NCBI GenBank assembly: GCA_002726205.1
Contig: PBSL01000014.1
Location: 58,920 to 122,919 of the forward strand
Reading direction: 5' to 3'
Origin: Planctomycetaceae bacterium
Lineage (GTDB): Bacteria > Planctomycetota > Planctomycetia > Planctomycetales > Planctomycetaceae
Length of the DNA: 64,000 nt
Below the pieces are notes generated by a model that had not been told where the DNA came from, ran no database searches, and saw only the letters and a program-made list of their open reading frames with translations. This document shows, piece by piece, positions 26,292-33,727 of the stretch (position 1 is the stretch's first letter; every line of letters begins with the position of its first letter). Position numbers and translations under genes: made by a program.

Positions 26292-28796
26292 ATGTTGTTG
26301 TTTCCACCACGCGGTCTGCTCGGCGGCCTGGCGGTGTTGCTGCTGCCGTTGATGGCCGTGGCCGCCGACTCGTTGGTGGTCAGCCCGGAACGAGCCGCGC
26401 TTTCGAGTCACCTGGACCAGGTCCAGCTCGTGGTGACGTTGCACAACGAGAAAAGTGGGGACCGCGACGAAACGCGGACGGCGGTCTACGAGAGCCTGCG
26501 GCCGGATGTTGTTGACGTCGATCGGCAGGGGCGTGTCTTTGCCGTCGCCGCCGGTACGGGCCGGATTCGTGTTCGGCATCGCGGGCTCAGCCAGGATGTG
26601 CCGGTTGTTGTTTCGGGTGATCTGGAGGGTCGTTCGGCGAGGTTTGTTGACCACGTCCAGCCGGTGCTCAGTCGTGCCGGCTGTAACCGGGGAGCCTGTC
26701 ACGCGTCCCAGTTTGGCAAGGGAGGCTTCAAGCTTTCGGTCTTCGCTTTTGCTCCCGAACGGGACCACGTGGCCTTGACCCGTGAATGGGACGGTCGCCG
26801 CCTCTCGGTGGTTCGACCCGACGACAGTCTTGTCCTGCGAAAGGCCATGCTGCAGGTCGGTCACGGGGGCGGTCGTCGTTTCGGCACCGGAAGTTACGAA
26901 CACGCGGTGCTGCGGACGTGGATCGCCGAAGGGGCACGCGGGGATGGCCTGTCGAAGGCGACCAGCATCGTGGGGCTCGACGTTTTTCCTCGAGAACGGG
27001 TCTACAGGCAGAAACAAACGCAGCAGTTGAGGGTCGAGGCCGAGTATCAGGACGGCAGTCGGCGCGACGTGACCCGCCGTGCGGGATTCGACAGCCTTGA
27101 ACACGGGATTGCTGATGTCGATGCCGAGGGACTTGTCACGGTGTCGGGTACCGGGCAGGCTGCCATCATGGTGCGGTACCGGGGCCAGACGGCCGTCTCG
27201 CAGATCATCTCACCATTGAGTGTGCCGGCAGCTCAGGTGGGATTCGTCGCCCACAACCTCGTCGACGAACATGTGGCCAGTCGCTGGAAACTTCTGGGGC
27301 TGCGACCGTCGCCTGGATGCAGCGACGCCGAGTTCATCCGTCGGGTCTTTCTGGATTGCCTGGGCACGTTGCCTCAACCCGATGAGCTAGTGGCATTTCT
27401 CGACTCGAAGAGGCCGGACAAGCGGCAGCGATTGATCGATGAGGTCCTGGGAATCACCGGGGACCTGGAGCGTGACCGTCACGTTGACGTGTGGAGCACG
27501 TTCTGGACGTTGAAGTTTGGCGATATTCTCAGGAACAACCGCAAGACGTCCGGCGACGCCGGCATGTGGGCCTTCCACAACTGGATCAAGCAATCGTTGC
27601 GAGAGAACAAGCCCTACGACCGGTTCACCCGCGAGTTGATCACCGCCCAGGGCTCGATTTTCGAGCATGGGCCGGCCAACTTCATCGCCGCCTCACGCCG
27701 CCCCACTGATGTGGCGACCATCTCGGATCCGGCCGACCTGGCCGAGACCACCGCGCAGGTCTTCTTGGGAATTCGCCTGATGTGTGCCCGGTGTCATCAT
27801 CATCCGTTCGAGACCTACAGTCAGGCGGACTTCTACGGGCTGGCCGCGTTTTTCACGAGGCTCGACAGCAAGTCCAGCGCGACGTTCGGTGAACTGGGTT
27901 TCGATGCCGTCGTCAGTCTGGCGCCGCTCGGCGAAAAACGAACGATCAAGCATCCGCGGACCGGCCGGGTTGTTGCTCCGCGACCACTGGGTGGTGGTGC
28001 GGTTGCGACAGCCGGTGTCCTTGACCTCCGCCAGCCACTTGCTGACTGGCTGACGTCGGGAAAAAATCGCCTGTTTTCCCGCAACATCGTCAACCGGATC
28101 TGGGGTCACTACATGGGCACGGGAATCGTTGAACCGGTCGACGATCTGCGTTCGACCAATCCGCCGTCCAATCCCCAGTTACTCGATGCCTTGGCCGACG
28201 ATTTCGTCGCGCACAAGTTCGACCTGAAACACCTGATGCGGCGGATCATGTCGTCGGCGACCTATCAACTGTCGTCGGCGCCGCGAGCGGAAAACACAGA
28301 GGAGCGTCGTTTCTACTCGCACTACAACATCAGGCGGTTGTCGGCCGAAGTGTTGCTCGATGCAATCGACCAGGCCTGTGGCACTCACGAGCGGTTCCCC
28401 GGCGTACCGCCTGGCACACGAGCCGTCGCCTTGCCGGATCCGAACTTCGAATCCTATTTTCTGGACACGCTGGGTCGACCCCGGCGATTGACCAACTGCG
28501 AGTGCGAGCGAACCTCCGAGCCGAACATGGCGCAGGTGTTGCACCTGGCAAACGGGAAGAAGTTCGAGGAGAAACTGACCGACAAGAAAGGTCGCCTGGC
28601 CCGGTTTGAAGCCGACGCAGTCAAGACCGACGAGGCAATTCGTCAACTGTACATGGCGACGTTCAGCCGTCGGCCGAAGCCCGACGAGTTGGCGACCTGT
28701 CACGACCTGATCAAACGATCCAAGAATCGCCGGCGTGGGCTGGAGAACATCCTCTGGGCCCTGTGCAACAGCCGCGAGTTTCTGTTCAACCACTAG
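26292..28796 (+). CDS. Big2-domain, cytochrome-like DUF1549/DUF1553 protein with CX4CH motif
   Basis: 834 aa; a GTG at 26289 is directly adjacent and also possible. After the signal peptide (about 1-25), residues 28-110 form a bacterial Ig-like (Big2) domain (VVDVDRQGRVFAVAAGTGRI). FVDHVQPVLSRAGCNRGACHA follows: the heme-like motif is C-x4-C-H (Cys131, Cys136, His137), not CxxCH. A second Big2 stretch lies near 225-300. DUF1549 (RRVFLDCLGTLPQPDELVAF) has a canonical MCARCHHHPFE, and DUF1553 (NIVNRIWGHYMGTGIVEPVD, SATYQLSS, SRRPKPDE) follows. It lies 34 bp before its DUF1501 partner and represents a different subfamily from the genes at 4143 and 11833. Confidence 0.94.
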   Translation: MLLFPPRGLLGGLAVLLLPLMAVAADSLVVSPERAALSSHLDQVQLVVTLHNEKSGDRDETRTAVYESLRPDVVDVDRQGRVFAVAAGTGRIRVRHRGLSQDVPVVVSGDLEGRSARFVDHVQPVLSRAGCNRGACHASQFGKGGFKLSVFAFAPERDHVALTREWDGRRLSVVRPDDSLVLRKAMLQVGHGGGRRFGTGSYEHAVLRTWIAEGARGDGLSKATSIVGLDVFPRERVYRQKQTQQLRVEAEYQDGSRRDVTRRAGFDSLEHGIADVDAEGLVTVSGTGQAAIMVRYRGQTAVSQIISPLSVPAAQVGFVAHNLVDEHVASRWKLLGLRPSPGCSDAEFIRRVFLDCLGTLPQPDELVAFLDSKRPDKRQRLIDEVLGITGDLERDRHVDVWSTFWTLKFGDILRNNRKTSGDAGMWAFHNWIKQSLRENKPYDRFTRELITAQGSIFEHGPANFIAASRRPTDVATISDPADLAETTAQVFLGIRLMCARCHHHPFETYSQADFYGLAAFFTRLDSKSSATFGELGFDAVVSLAPLGEKRTIKHPRTGRVVAPRPLGGGAVATAGVLDLRQPLADWLTSGKNRLFSRNIVNRIWGHYMGTGIVEPVDDLRSTNPPSNPQLLDALADDFVAHKFDLKHLMRRIMSSATYQLSSAPRAENTEERRFYSHYNIRRLSAEVLLDAIDQACGTHERFPGVPPGTRAVALPDPNFESYFLDTLGRPRRLTNCECERTSEPNMAQVLHLANGKKFEEKLTDKKGRLARFEADAVKTDEAIRQLYMATFSRRPKPDELATCHDLIKRSKNRRRGLENILWALCNSREFLFNH

Positions 28797-28830
28797 AGAG
28801 CGGTTTGTCACATCGTCGAAGGAACGCGAC

Positions 28831-30156
28831 ATGATCAATCTCCAAGCTCAATCTTCCGGTGACTGCCGTTCCGGGAACCGGCGGGGATTTCTGCTGCAAG
28901 TCGGTGCGCTGGGTGGTCTCGGGCTGACCCTGGATCAACTGTTGCGGTCCCGGCAGGCCATGGCCGATGCCCCGACGAAAAGCCGTGATGTGAATTGCAT
29001 CCTGATCTGGACGCGTGGCGGGACCAGTCATCACGACACGTTGGACCCGAAACCCGAGGCCCGCGCAGAAATCCGCGGTGAATTCGGCACCGTCGACACG
29101 GCGATTCCCGGCGAGCGGTTTTCCGACCAGGTTCCAGGTTTCGCGCGACGGGCCAACCTGTTTTCGGTCGTGAGGAATCTTAACTCCGTCAACGGGGCCC
29201 ATGGTGCGGCCGATGCAATCATGTTGTCGGGATGGCCTCTGAACCCCGCTGTGACCTATCCAAGTTATGGGTCGGTGGTGTCACGGGTCCGCGGCAAACG
29301 CAGGGACATGCCGGCCTTCGTTCAACTGGGCAACGAAGTCGACCGCAAGTTCCTGGGGGGAACGGCCGGTTACCTGGGGATCACTCACAACCCGTTCGAA
29401 GTATTCGAGGATCCCAATGCCGAGAAGTTCACGGTGCGGGATCTGTCACTTCCAGGCGGCGTCAGTCCCAAGAGGGTTTCATTGCGCCGCGAGGCACTGG
29501 CCCGTATCGACAGGCTGCAACGTGGCCTGGACCGACGGCCCTCGACGCTGGCAGCAATCGATACCTACTATGACGACGCCTTTCGCATGATCACGTCGGT
29601 CAACACGCAGCGTGCCTTTCAACTCGAAAGCGAATCCAGCAAGATTCGCGACGCATACGGCCGGACCACGTTCGGGCAGAGTTGCCTGCTGGCGCGTCGG
29701 TTGATCGAAGCGGGCAGCCGTTTCGTGACGGTCAGCAACGGGGGCTGGGACACCCATAGCAAGAACTTTTCTCAGTTGAAGACCCTGCTTCCGCCGCTCG
29801 ACCAGGCTTTGCCGATGCTGGTCGCTGACTTGAAGCAGCGTGGCTTACTCGACTCGACACTCGTTGTCTGGCTGACCGATTTCGGGCGGACGCCGAAGGT
29901 CAACACCGCCTCGGGACGTGATCACTGGGCCTCGGCGGGCCTGGCCTGCTTTGCCGGGGCCGGTACACCCCCGGGCACAATTGTCGGCCAGACCGATGCC
30001 GAGGGCGGCCGAGCCGTCGGCGAGGAATACTATCCCAAGGACATTGCCGCCACCATTTATTCCCGGCTGGGCATTCCGCTCGACACGACCCACGTGATCA
30101 GCGACGGTCGTCCGATGCGGTTGTGCGAAGGACGACCTATTCGGGAGCTGTCATGA
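28831..30156 (+). CDS. DUF1501 family exported protein
   Basis: 441 aa. The ATG at 28831 follows AAGGAACGCG; an open frame extends upstream into the previous gene and is not used here. The signal is NRRGFLLQVGALGGLGLTL. DUF1501 blocks are LIWTRGGTSHHDTLDPKP, NGAHGAADAIMLSGWPL, RTTFGQSCLLARRLIEAG, GGWDTHSKNF and VVWLTDFGRTPKVN followed by GRDHW. The TGA overlaps the ATG of the PPC gene by four bases (ATGA), so translation is probably coupled. No enzymatic activity is established for the family. Confidence 0.94.
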   Translation: MINLQAQSSGDCRSGNRRGFLLQVGALGGLGLTLDQLLRSRQAMADAPTKSRDVNCILIWTRGGTSHHDTLDPKPEARAEIRGEFGTVDTAIPGERFSDQVPGFARRANLFSVVRNLNSVNGAHGAADAIMLSGWPLNPAVTYPSYGSVVSRVRGKRRDMPAFVQLGNEVDRKFLGGTAGYLGITHNPFEVFEDPNAEKFTVRDLSLPGGVSPKRVSLRREALARIDRLQRGLDRRPSTLAAIDTYYDDAFRMITSVNTQRAFQLESESSKIRDAYGRTTFGQSCLLARRLIEAGSRFVTVSNGGWDTHSKNFSQLKTLLPPLDQALPMLVADLKQRGLLDSTLVVWLTDFGRTPKVNTASGRDHWASAGLACFAGAGTPPGTIVGQTDAEGGRAVGEEYYPKDIAATIYSRLGIPLDTTHVISDGRPMRLCEGRPIRELS

Positions 30157-32336
30157 ATTGTCCGCCACCGTGGTTTCGCTGTGGCCTGGCCGGACTGCTG
30201 GTCCTGGCGGTCCTGGGAGGCCAGGCAAAGGCCGAGTCGAAGATCAGCTTTCGCCAGATAACGCGGACGCACCCGGTGGCCGTTCAACGCGGACAATCGA
30301 GGACGGTCCGCGTGTCGGCCAATTTCTCGCTGAACCAATCCCACTCGACCTTCTTTCTGCCGGCCGGAGTCAAGATGACACAGGCCAAGGAGGCCCGTCG
30401 GAAGATCGAGTGGAAGGACCCGATGGAAAGCGACATCGGCGAGGACTATGGGTTCTTGGTTGACGTACCGGCCGGGCAGTTGCCCGGAGTCCGAGAATTT
30501 CGCATTGCAACCGAACAGTCCGTCAGCAGTGTTGGACACCTGCTCGTGACCGAATTTCCCGTGGTCGTCGAGACCGGCAAGGACAACAGCACGCAGGCCG
30601 GTGCCCAGGTGGTTCCGGTGCCGTCGGCGGTCTGCGGAGTGATCGAGGCATTCGAGGATGTTGATCATTTCCGGATCCATGGTCGTGCCGGGCAGGAGTT
30701 GGTTTGCCAGATCTACGCCCAGCGGGTAACGCGGACGATCCACTGCATGGCGATCCAGTATCCGAAGATTCACCTGATGGATGCCTACCTGACGCTGCGT
30801 GACGCACGCGGTCGCGTGGTGGCCGAAAACGACAACTTTGTCGGTGGTGATGCGTTGTTGCATTGCCGGCTCCCGGCGTCTGGGGACTACGATCTCGAGG
30901 TGCGGGATTCCCGCTATGCCGGTGATCCTCGCTATGTCTATTGCGTGGAGATTTCCGAGAGTCCGCTGCCGCTTGCCGCTTTCCCGCTTGCCGTGCAGCA
31001 GGGAAAGCGCGTCGATGTCGAGTTGATCACGTCCGATCCAACGAACGTGAAAGATCCTCGAGCCGGGACTCCGCGACTGACCACAACCTGGGATGTTGCG
31101 GCCGACGCGACACCGGGCTGGGGGATGGTTCAGGTGACAGCCGCGGGAAAAAAGAAGCTGTCCAACCCCGTGCCAAGGCTGGTGACCGGGTATCCCCAAC
31201 TCGTCGCCGACGGCAAGAACAATTCTCTCGAACGGGCCAGGCCGCTGGTTTTGCCCGTTGGTGTCAACGGACGATTTCAGCGGCCAGGACAGACACATTA
31301 TTACCGGTTCACCGCGGCCAAGGATGCCGTGACATATTTCGATGTCCAGTCGCAGCGCCGTGGCCTGGCCGTCGACAGCGTGTTGATCGTGATGGACGCC
31401 AAGGGCCGCGTACTCGCCACAGGTGACGACGGTCACTTCACCAAGGACGCGAGTCTGTACTTTCGTGCACCCGCCGACGGGGAATATGTCGTCGCCGTCC
31501 GGGACCTGAACCGGCGGGCGGGCGGGCGTTTCGTTTATCACCTGGCGGTAACACCCAGCGGGCCGGACTTCGAAGTTCACGGGGAATTCTATTACGGCAT
31601 GTTGGCTCCGGGCCGGCACGCGATCTGGTTTGTCCGGCTGAAACGGCTCAATGGTTTCAACGGACCGGTGACAATGACGGTGGAAGGACTGCCTCGCGGT
31701 GTGCAGTTTCAACCGGTGACGATTCCGGCCGGAATGGATCATTGCTCGCTGATCTTCTCGGCCGATCCCAAGGCACCGGTCAACGCGTCGCTGGTGCGAG
31801 TGCGTGGCAGGGCCAACCTGCCGCGAGGTGACCGTCGGCAGATCGAGGCCGTTCGCGATGCCCACGTGTTGTGTGAATTGCGTCGAGCGGGAGCCAGCCG
31901 GTTTGTCCGGGCTCCGATCCGAAGCCAGTTGCTGGGTGTGACCAAACCGCTGGATATTCGCGGTGTCGAGGTGGTTCCTCGTGAACTGTCACTGCGGCCC
32001 GGCGGCAAGGCAACGATCACGGTTCGGATCAAGCGAAGTCCGGAGTACAGCGAACAGGTGTTGTTGAACATGGCCCTGTTGTTTTTTAACAAGAAAGTGG
32101 GTCAACAATTGCCGCCGGGTGTCACAATCGTCGAGGAGACCACCAGGAAGCTGACCGGGGATCAGCTCGAGTCGACGTTCACGTTGGCAGCCGGGCCGAA
32201 GGTCAAACCGATCAAGCGATTTCCAATCGCCGTGGTGGCCCGTGTGCCGATTACCTACACGATCATGACCAGCTACGCCTCGAACCCGATCTTTCTGTCG
32301 ATCACAACCGGTACGGCCGCTGCGGCACAGAAGTGA
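30153..32336 (+). CDS. Exported pre-peptidase C-terminal (PPC) domain protein
   Basis: 727 aa. It starts at the ATGA overlap with the DUF1501 stop. A signal peptide (about 1-30, ending near GGQAKA) is followed by an N-terminal beta domain. Two PPC-type beta sandwiches follow: AFEDVDHFRIHGRAGQELVC with SGDYDLEVRDSRYAGDPRYV, and PGQTHYYRFTAAKDAVTYFD with DGEYVVAVRDLNRRAGGRFV. The remaining beta-rich tail (FNGPVTMTVEGLPRGV, then LRPGGKATITVRI) looks like further Ig-type domains. No catalytic residues are evident; it probably acts as a surface-exposed binding or structural subunit for the DUF1501/cytochrome pair before it. Confidence 0.92.
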   Translation: MNCPPPWFRCGLAGLLVLAVLGGQAKAESKISFRQITRTHPVAVQRGQSRTVRVSANFSLNQSHSTFFLPAGVKMTQAKEARRKIEWKDPMESDIGEDYGFLVDVPAGQLPGVREFRIATEQSVSSVGHLLVTEFPVVVETGKDNSTQAGAQVVPVPSAVCGVIEAFEDVDHFRIHGRAGQELVCQIYAQRVTRTIHCMAIQYPKIHLMDAYLTLRDARGRVVAENDNFVGGDALLHCRLPASGDYDLEVRDSRYAGDPRYVYCVEISESPLPLAAFPLAVQQGKRVDVELITSDPTNVKDPRAGTPRLTTTWDVAADATPGWGMVQVTAAGKKKLSNPVPRLVTGYPQLVADGKNNSLERARPLVLPVGVNGRFQRPGQTHYYRFTAAKDAVTYFDVQSQRRGLAVDSVLIVMDAKGRVLATGDDGHFTKDASLYFRAPADGEYVVAVRDLNRRAGGRFVYHLAVTPSGPDFEVHGEFYYGMLAPGRHAIWFVRLKRLNGFNGPVTMTVEGLPRGVQFQPVTIPAGMDHCSLIFSADPKAPVNASLVRVRGRANLPRGDRRQIEAVRDAHVLCELRRAGASRFVRAPIRSQLLGVTKPLDIRGVEVVPRELSLRPGGKATITVRIKRSPEYSEQVLLNMALLFFNKKVGQQLPPGVTIVEETTRKLTGDQLESTFTLAAGPKVKPIKRFPIAVVARVPITYTIMTSYASNPIFLSITTGTAAAAQK

Positions 32337-32387
32337 TCTGGCTGCGACAACGGCGAGGGGCTGGGGATGAGTGGGAGGGAAGGTCTG

Positions 32388-33695
32388 ATGAAGATGATGG
32401 GTGTGTTGTTGTTTTGCCTGGCCGGACCCGTGTTTGCCGGCCAGGTCCTCGACGGCGGAAAAACCGAGCGTGTCGGCAACCTGCCGATTCCCGCAATCGA
32501 GGATCTGCTCCGGGTGGACCGAAAAATCCGGCCGAGCCGGGAGGCGATGCGGAATTCGGCCTTCGTGCTCAAGACCAGCTCTCATCCGGTGACCGGTGAG
32601 CGATATGTCATATTGACCGACCACACATCGACCGGTTGCCTGGCTGCCCTGGACCGACTGGCCATGGTCCGCAAGGGAGTGGTGCTGCGGGTCAAGGATC
32701 TGGCGCTGATCCACCGGCGGCCCGAACGGATGGAACAACTCAGAGACCAACTACGACAGTCCCGCGTTCGCTACCTGGCGGTCGCACCACGATTGGAGTC
32801 GTTTCGCGAGAACATGGTCCTGGGTATATGGGAGTTGGCATCGACCCTGGATGACGATCCCCAGTTGGACCTGTTCCCCGGGTTCCTGGTGGCTTCGGAC
32901 GAAAAACGGTTCGTGTCGCTGGTGGAACGCTCGATCAACCATCGGCCGACCAGGAACAAGGCGCTACGTCCGGTGGCGATCAGCCAGGTTCGAACCGCCG
33001 GGGAACTGCGGTCTCTGCAGAAGGCTGCGGTTTTGCGGAAACTGTTTGTCCGCTCGAGTATTTCGATGCCCATCGTCGCCATCTACGGCGCCAGGGCCAA
33101 GAATGCGGCAACGCTTTCGGGAACCGGAATCTGGAACCTGCGAGCCAACCCCGGAGAGCGGTTTCTGAAGCAATTTCCGCCGTCGGCAGCCAGGGCGCTC
33201 GAAGAGGCCTCGCTGATCGTCATGCATGGCCATGGCGCTCCGGGCATGTCCTGCGGCGTGGATGTGGCCGGGCTCCCCAAGAGCCTCAACGGAAAATTCG
33301 TTTTGACGGGATCCTGCTTTGCGGCTTCGCCCGTGCGGTCGGATCTTCCCAGCCTGAGACAGGCCCCCGGTGGTTACCGTGTCGAGGCCCGTGATGCTTT
33401 TGCGCTGCGGGCCATCGACCAGGGAGCGACGGCCGTTTTCGGTCACATGCGACTCAGCATGGGGTTCCCCCACCTGTTTCCGGTACTCGAGTCGTGGATG
33501 AAGGGGCAGACACTTGGCGAGTCATACCAGCAGTTGATCAACGGGCTGATCGAGATCTACGGGTTTCGATCGGGGCGATTCGTGGTGCCGGCCGACGTGC
33601 CGTCCGGTCGCCGCCTGCCGCAAAACCGGTTGCTGTATGTCGTGTTCGGTGACCCGGCGCTCCAGCCATTCGAGCCCCTGGTCAAGCGTCGCTAA
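32388..33695 (+). CDS. Secreted caspase-fold cysteine peptidase, C25 (gingipain)-like
   Basis: 435 aa. The ATG at 32388 follows GGGAGGGAAGG and opens the signal peptide KMMGVLLFCLAGPVFAG; an upstream ATG at 32367 lacks these. The catalytic His is in IVMHGHGAPG (His280 or His282) and the Cys in FVLTGSCFAAS (Cys310), spaced as in C25/caspase-like peptidases. The end has LLYVVFGDPALQPF, equivalent to the GDP(T/A)L motif that closes gingipain catalytic domains. Residues 55-175 would be the first subdomain (VRYLAVAPRLE, LFPGFLVAS). No separate C-terminal sorting domain is seen. It is the fourth gene of the operon that starts at 26292. Confidence 0.85.
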   Translation: MKMMGVLLFCLAGPVFAGQVLDGGKTERVGNLPIPAIEDLLRVDRKIRPSREAMRNSAFVLKTSSHPVTGERYVILTDHTSTGCLAALDRLAMVRKGVVLRVKDLALIHRRPERMEQLRDQLRQSRVRYLAVAPRLESFRENMVLGIWELASTLDDDPQLDLFPGFLVASDEKRFVSLVERSINHRPTRNKALRPVAISQVRTAGELRSLQKAAVLRKLFVRSSISMPIVAIYGARAKNAATLSGTGIWNLRANPGERFLKQFPPSAARALEEASLIVMHGHGAPGMSCGVDVAGLPKSLNGKFVLTGSCFAASPVRSDLPSLRQAPGGYRVEARDAFALRAIDQGATAVFGHMRLSMGFPHLFPVLESWMKGQTLGESYQQLINGLIEIYGFRSGRFVVPADVPSGRRLPQNRLLYVVFGDPALQPFEPLVKRR

Positions 33696-33727
33696 ACAGC
33701 GATGCCGCTTCCACAGTCGCGGCGAGA

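Noticed and set aside
25485-27104. Reverse-strand open frame of about 540 codons opposite the acyltransferase and Big2/cytochrome genes
   Set aside because: It spans two unrelated forward genes and the gap between them; composition and lack of motifs point to a shadow frame.
30057-31865. Reverse-strand open frame of about 600 codons opposite the PPC protein gene
   Set aside because: No signal peptide, domain or ribosome site. It mirrors a well-supported exported protein with an ATGA-coupled start.
33704-33723. Possible bidirectional terminator hairpin (GCCGC/GCGGC) between the peptidase and TIG/PPC genes
   Set aside because: Five-pair stem with a ten-base loop and no T-tract; expected often by chance at this G+C content.
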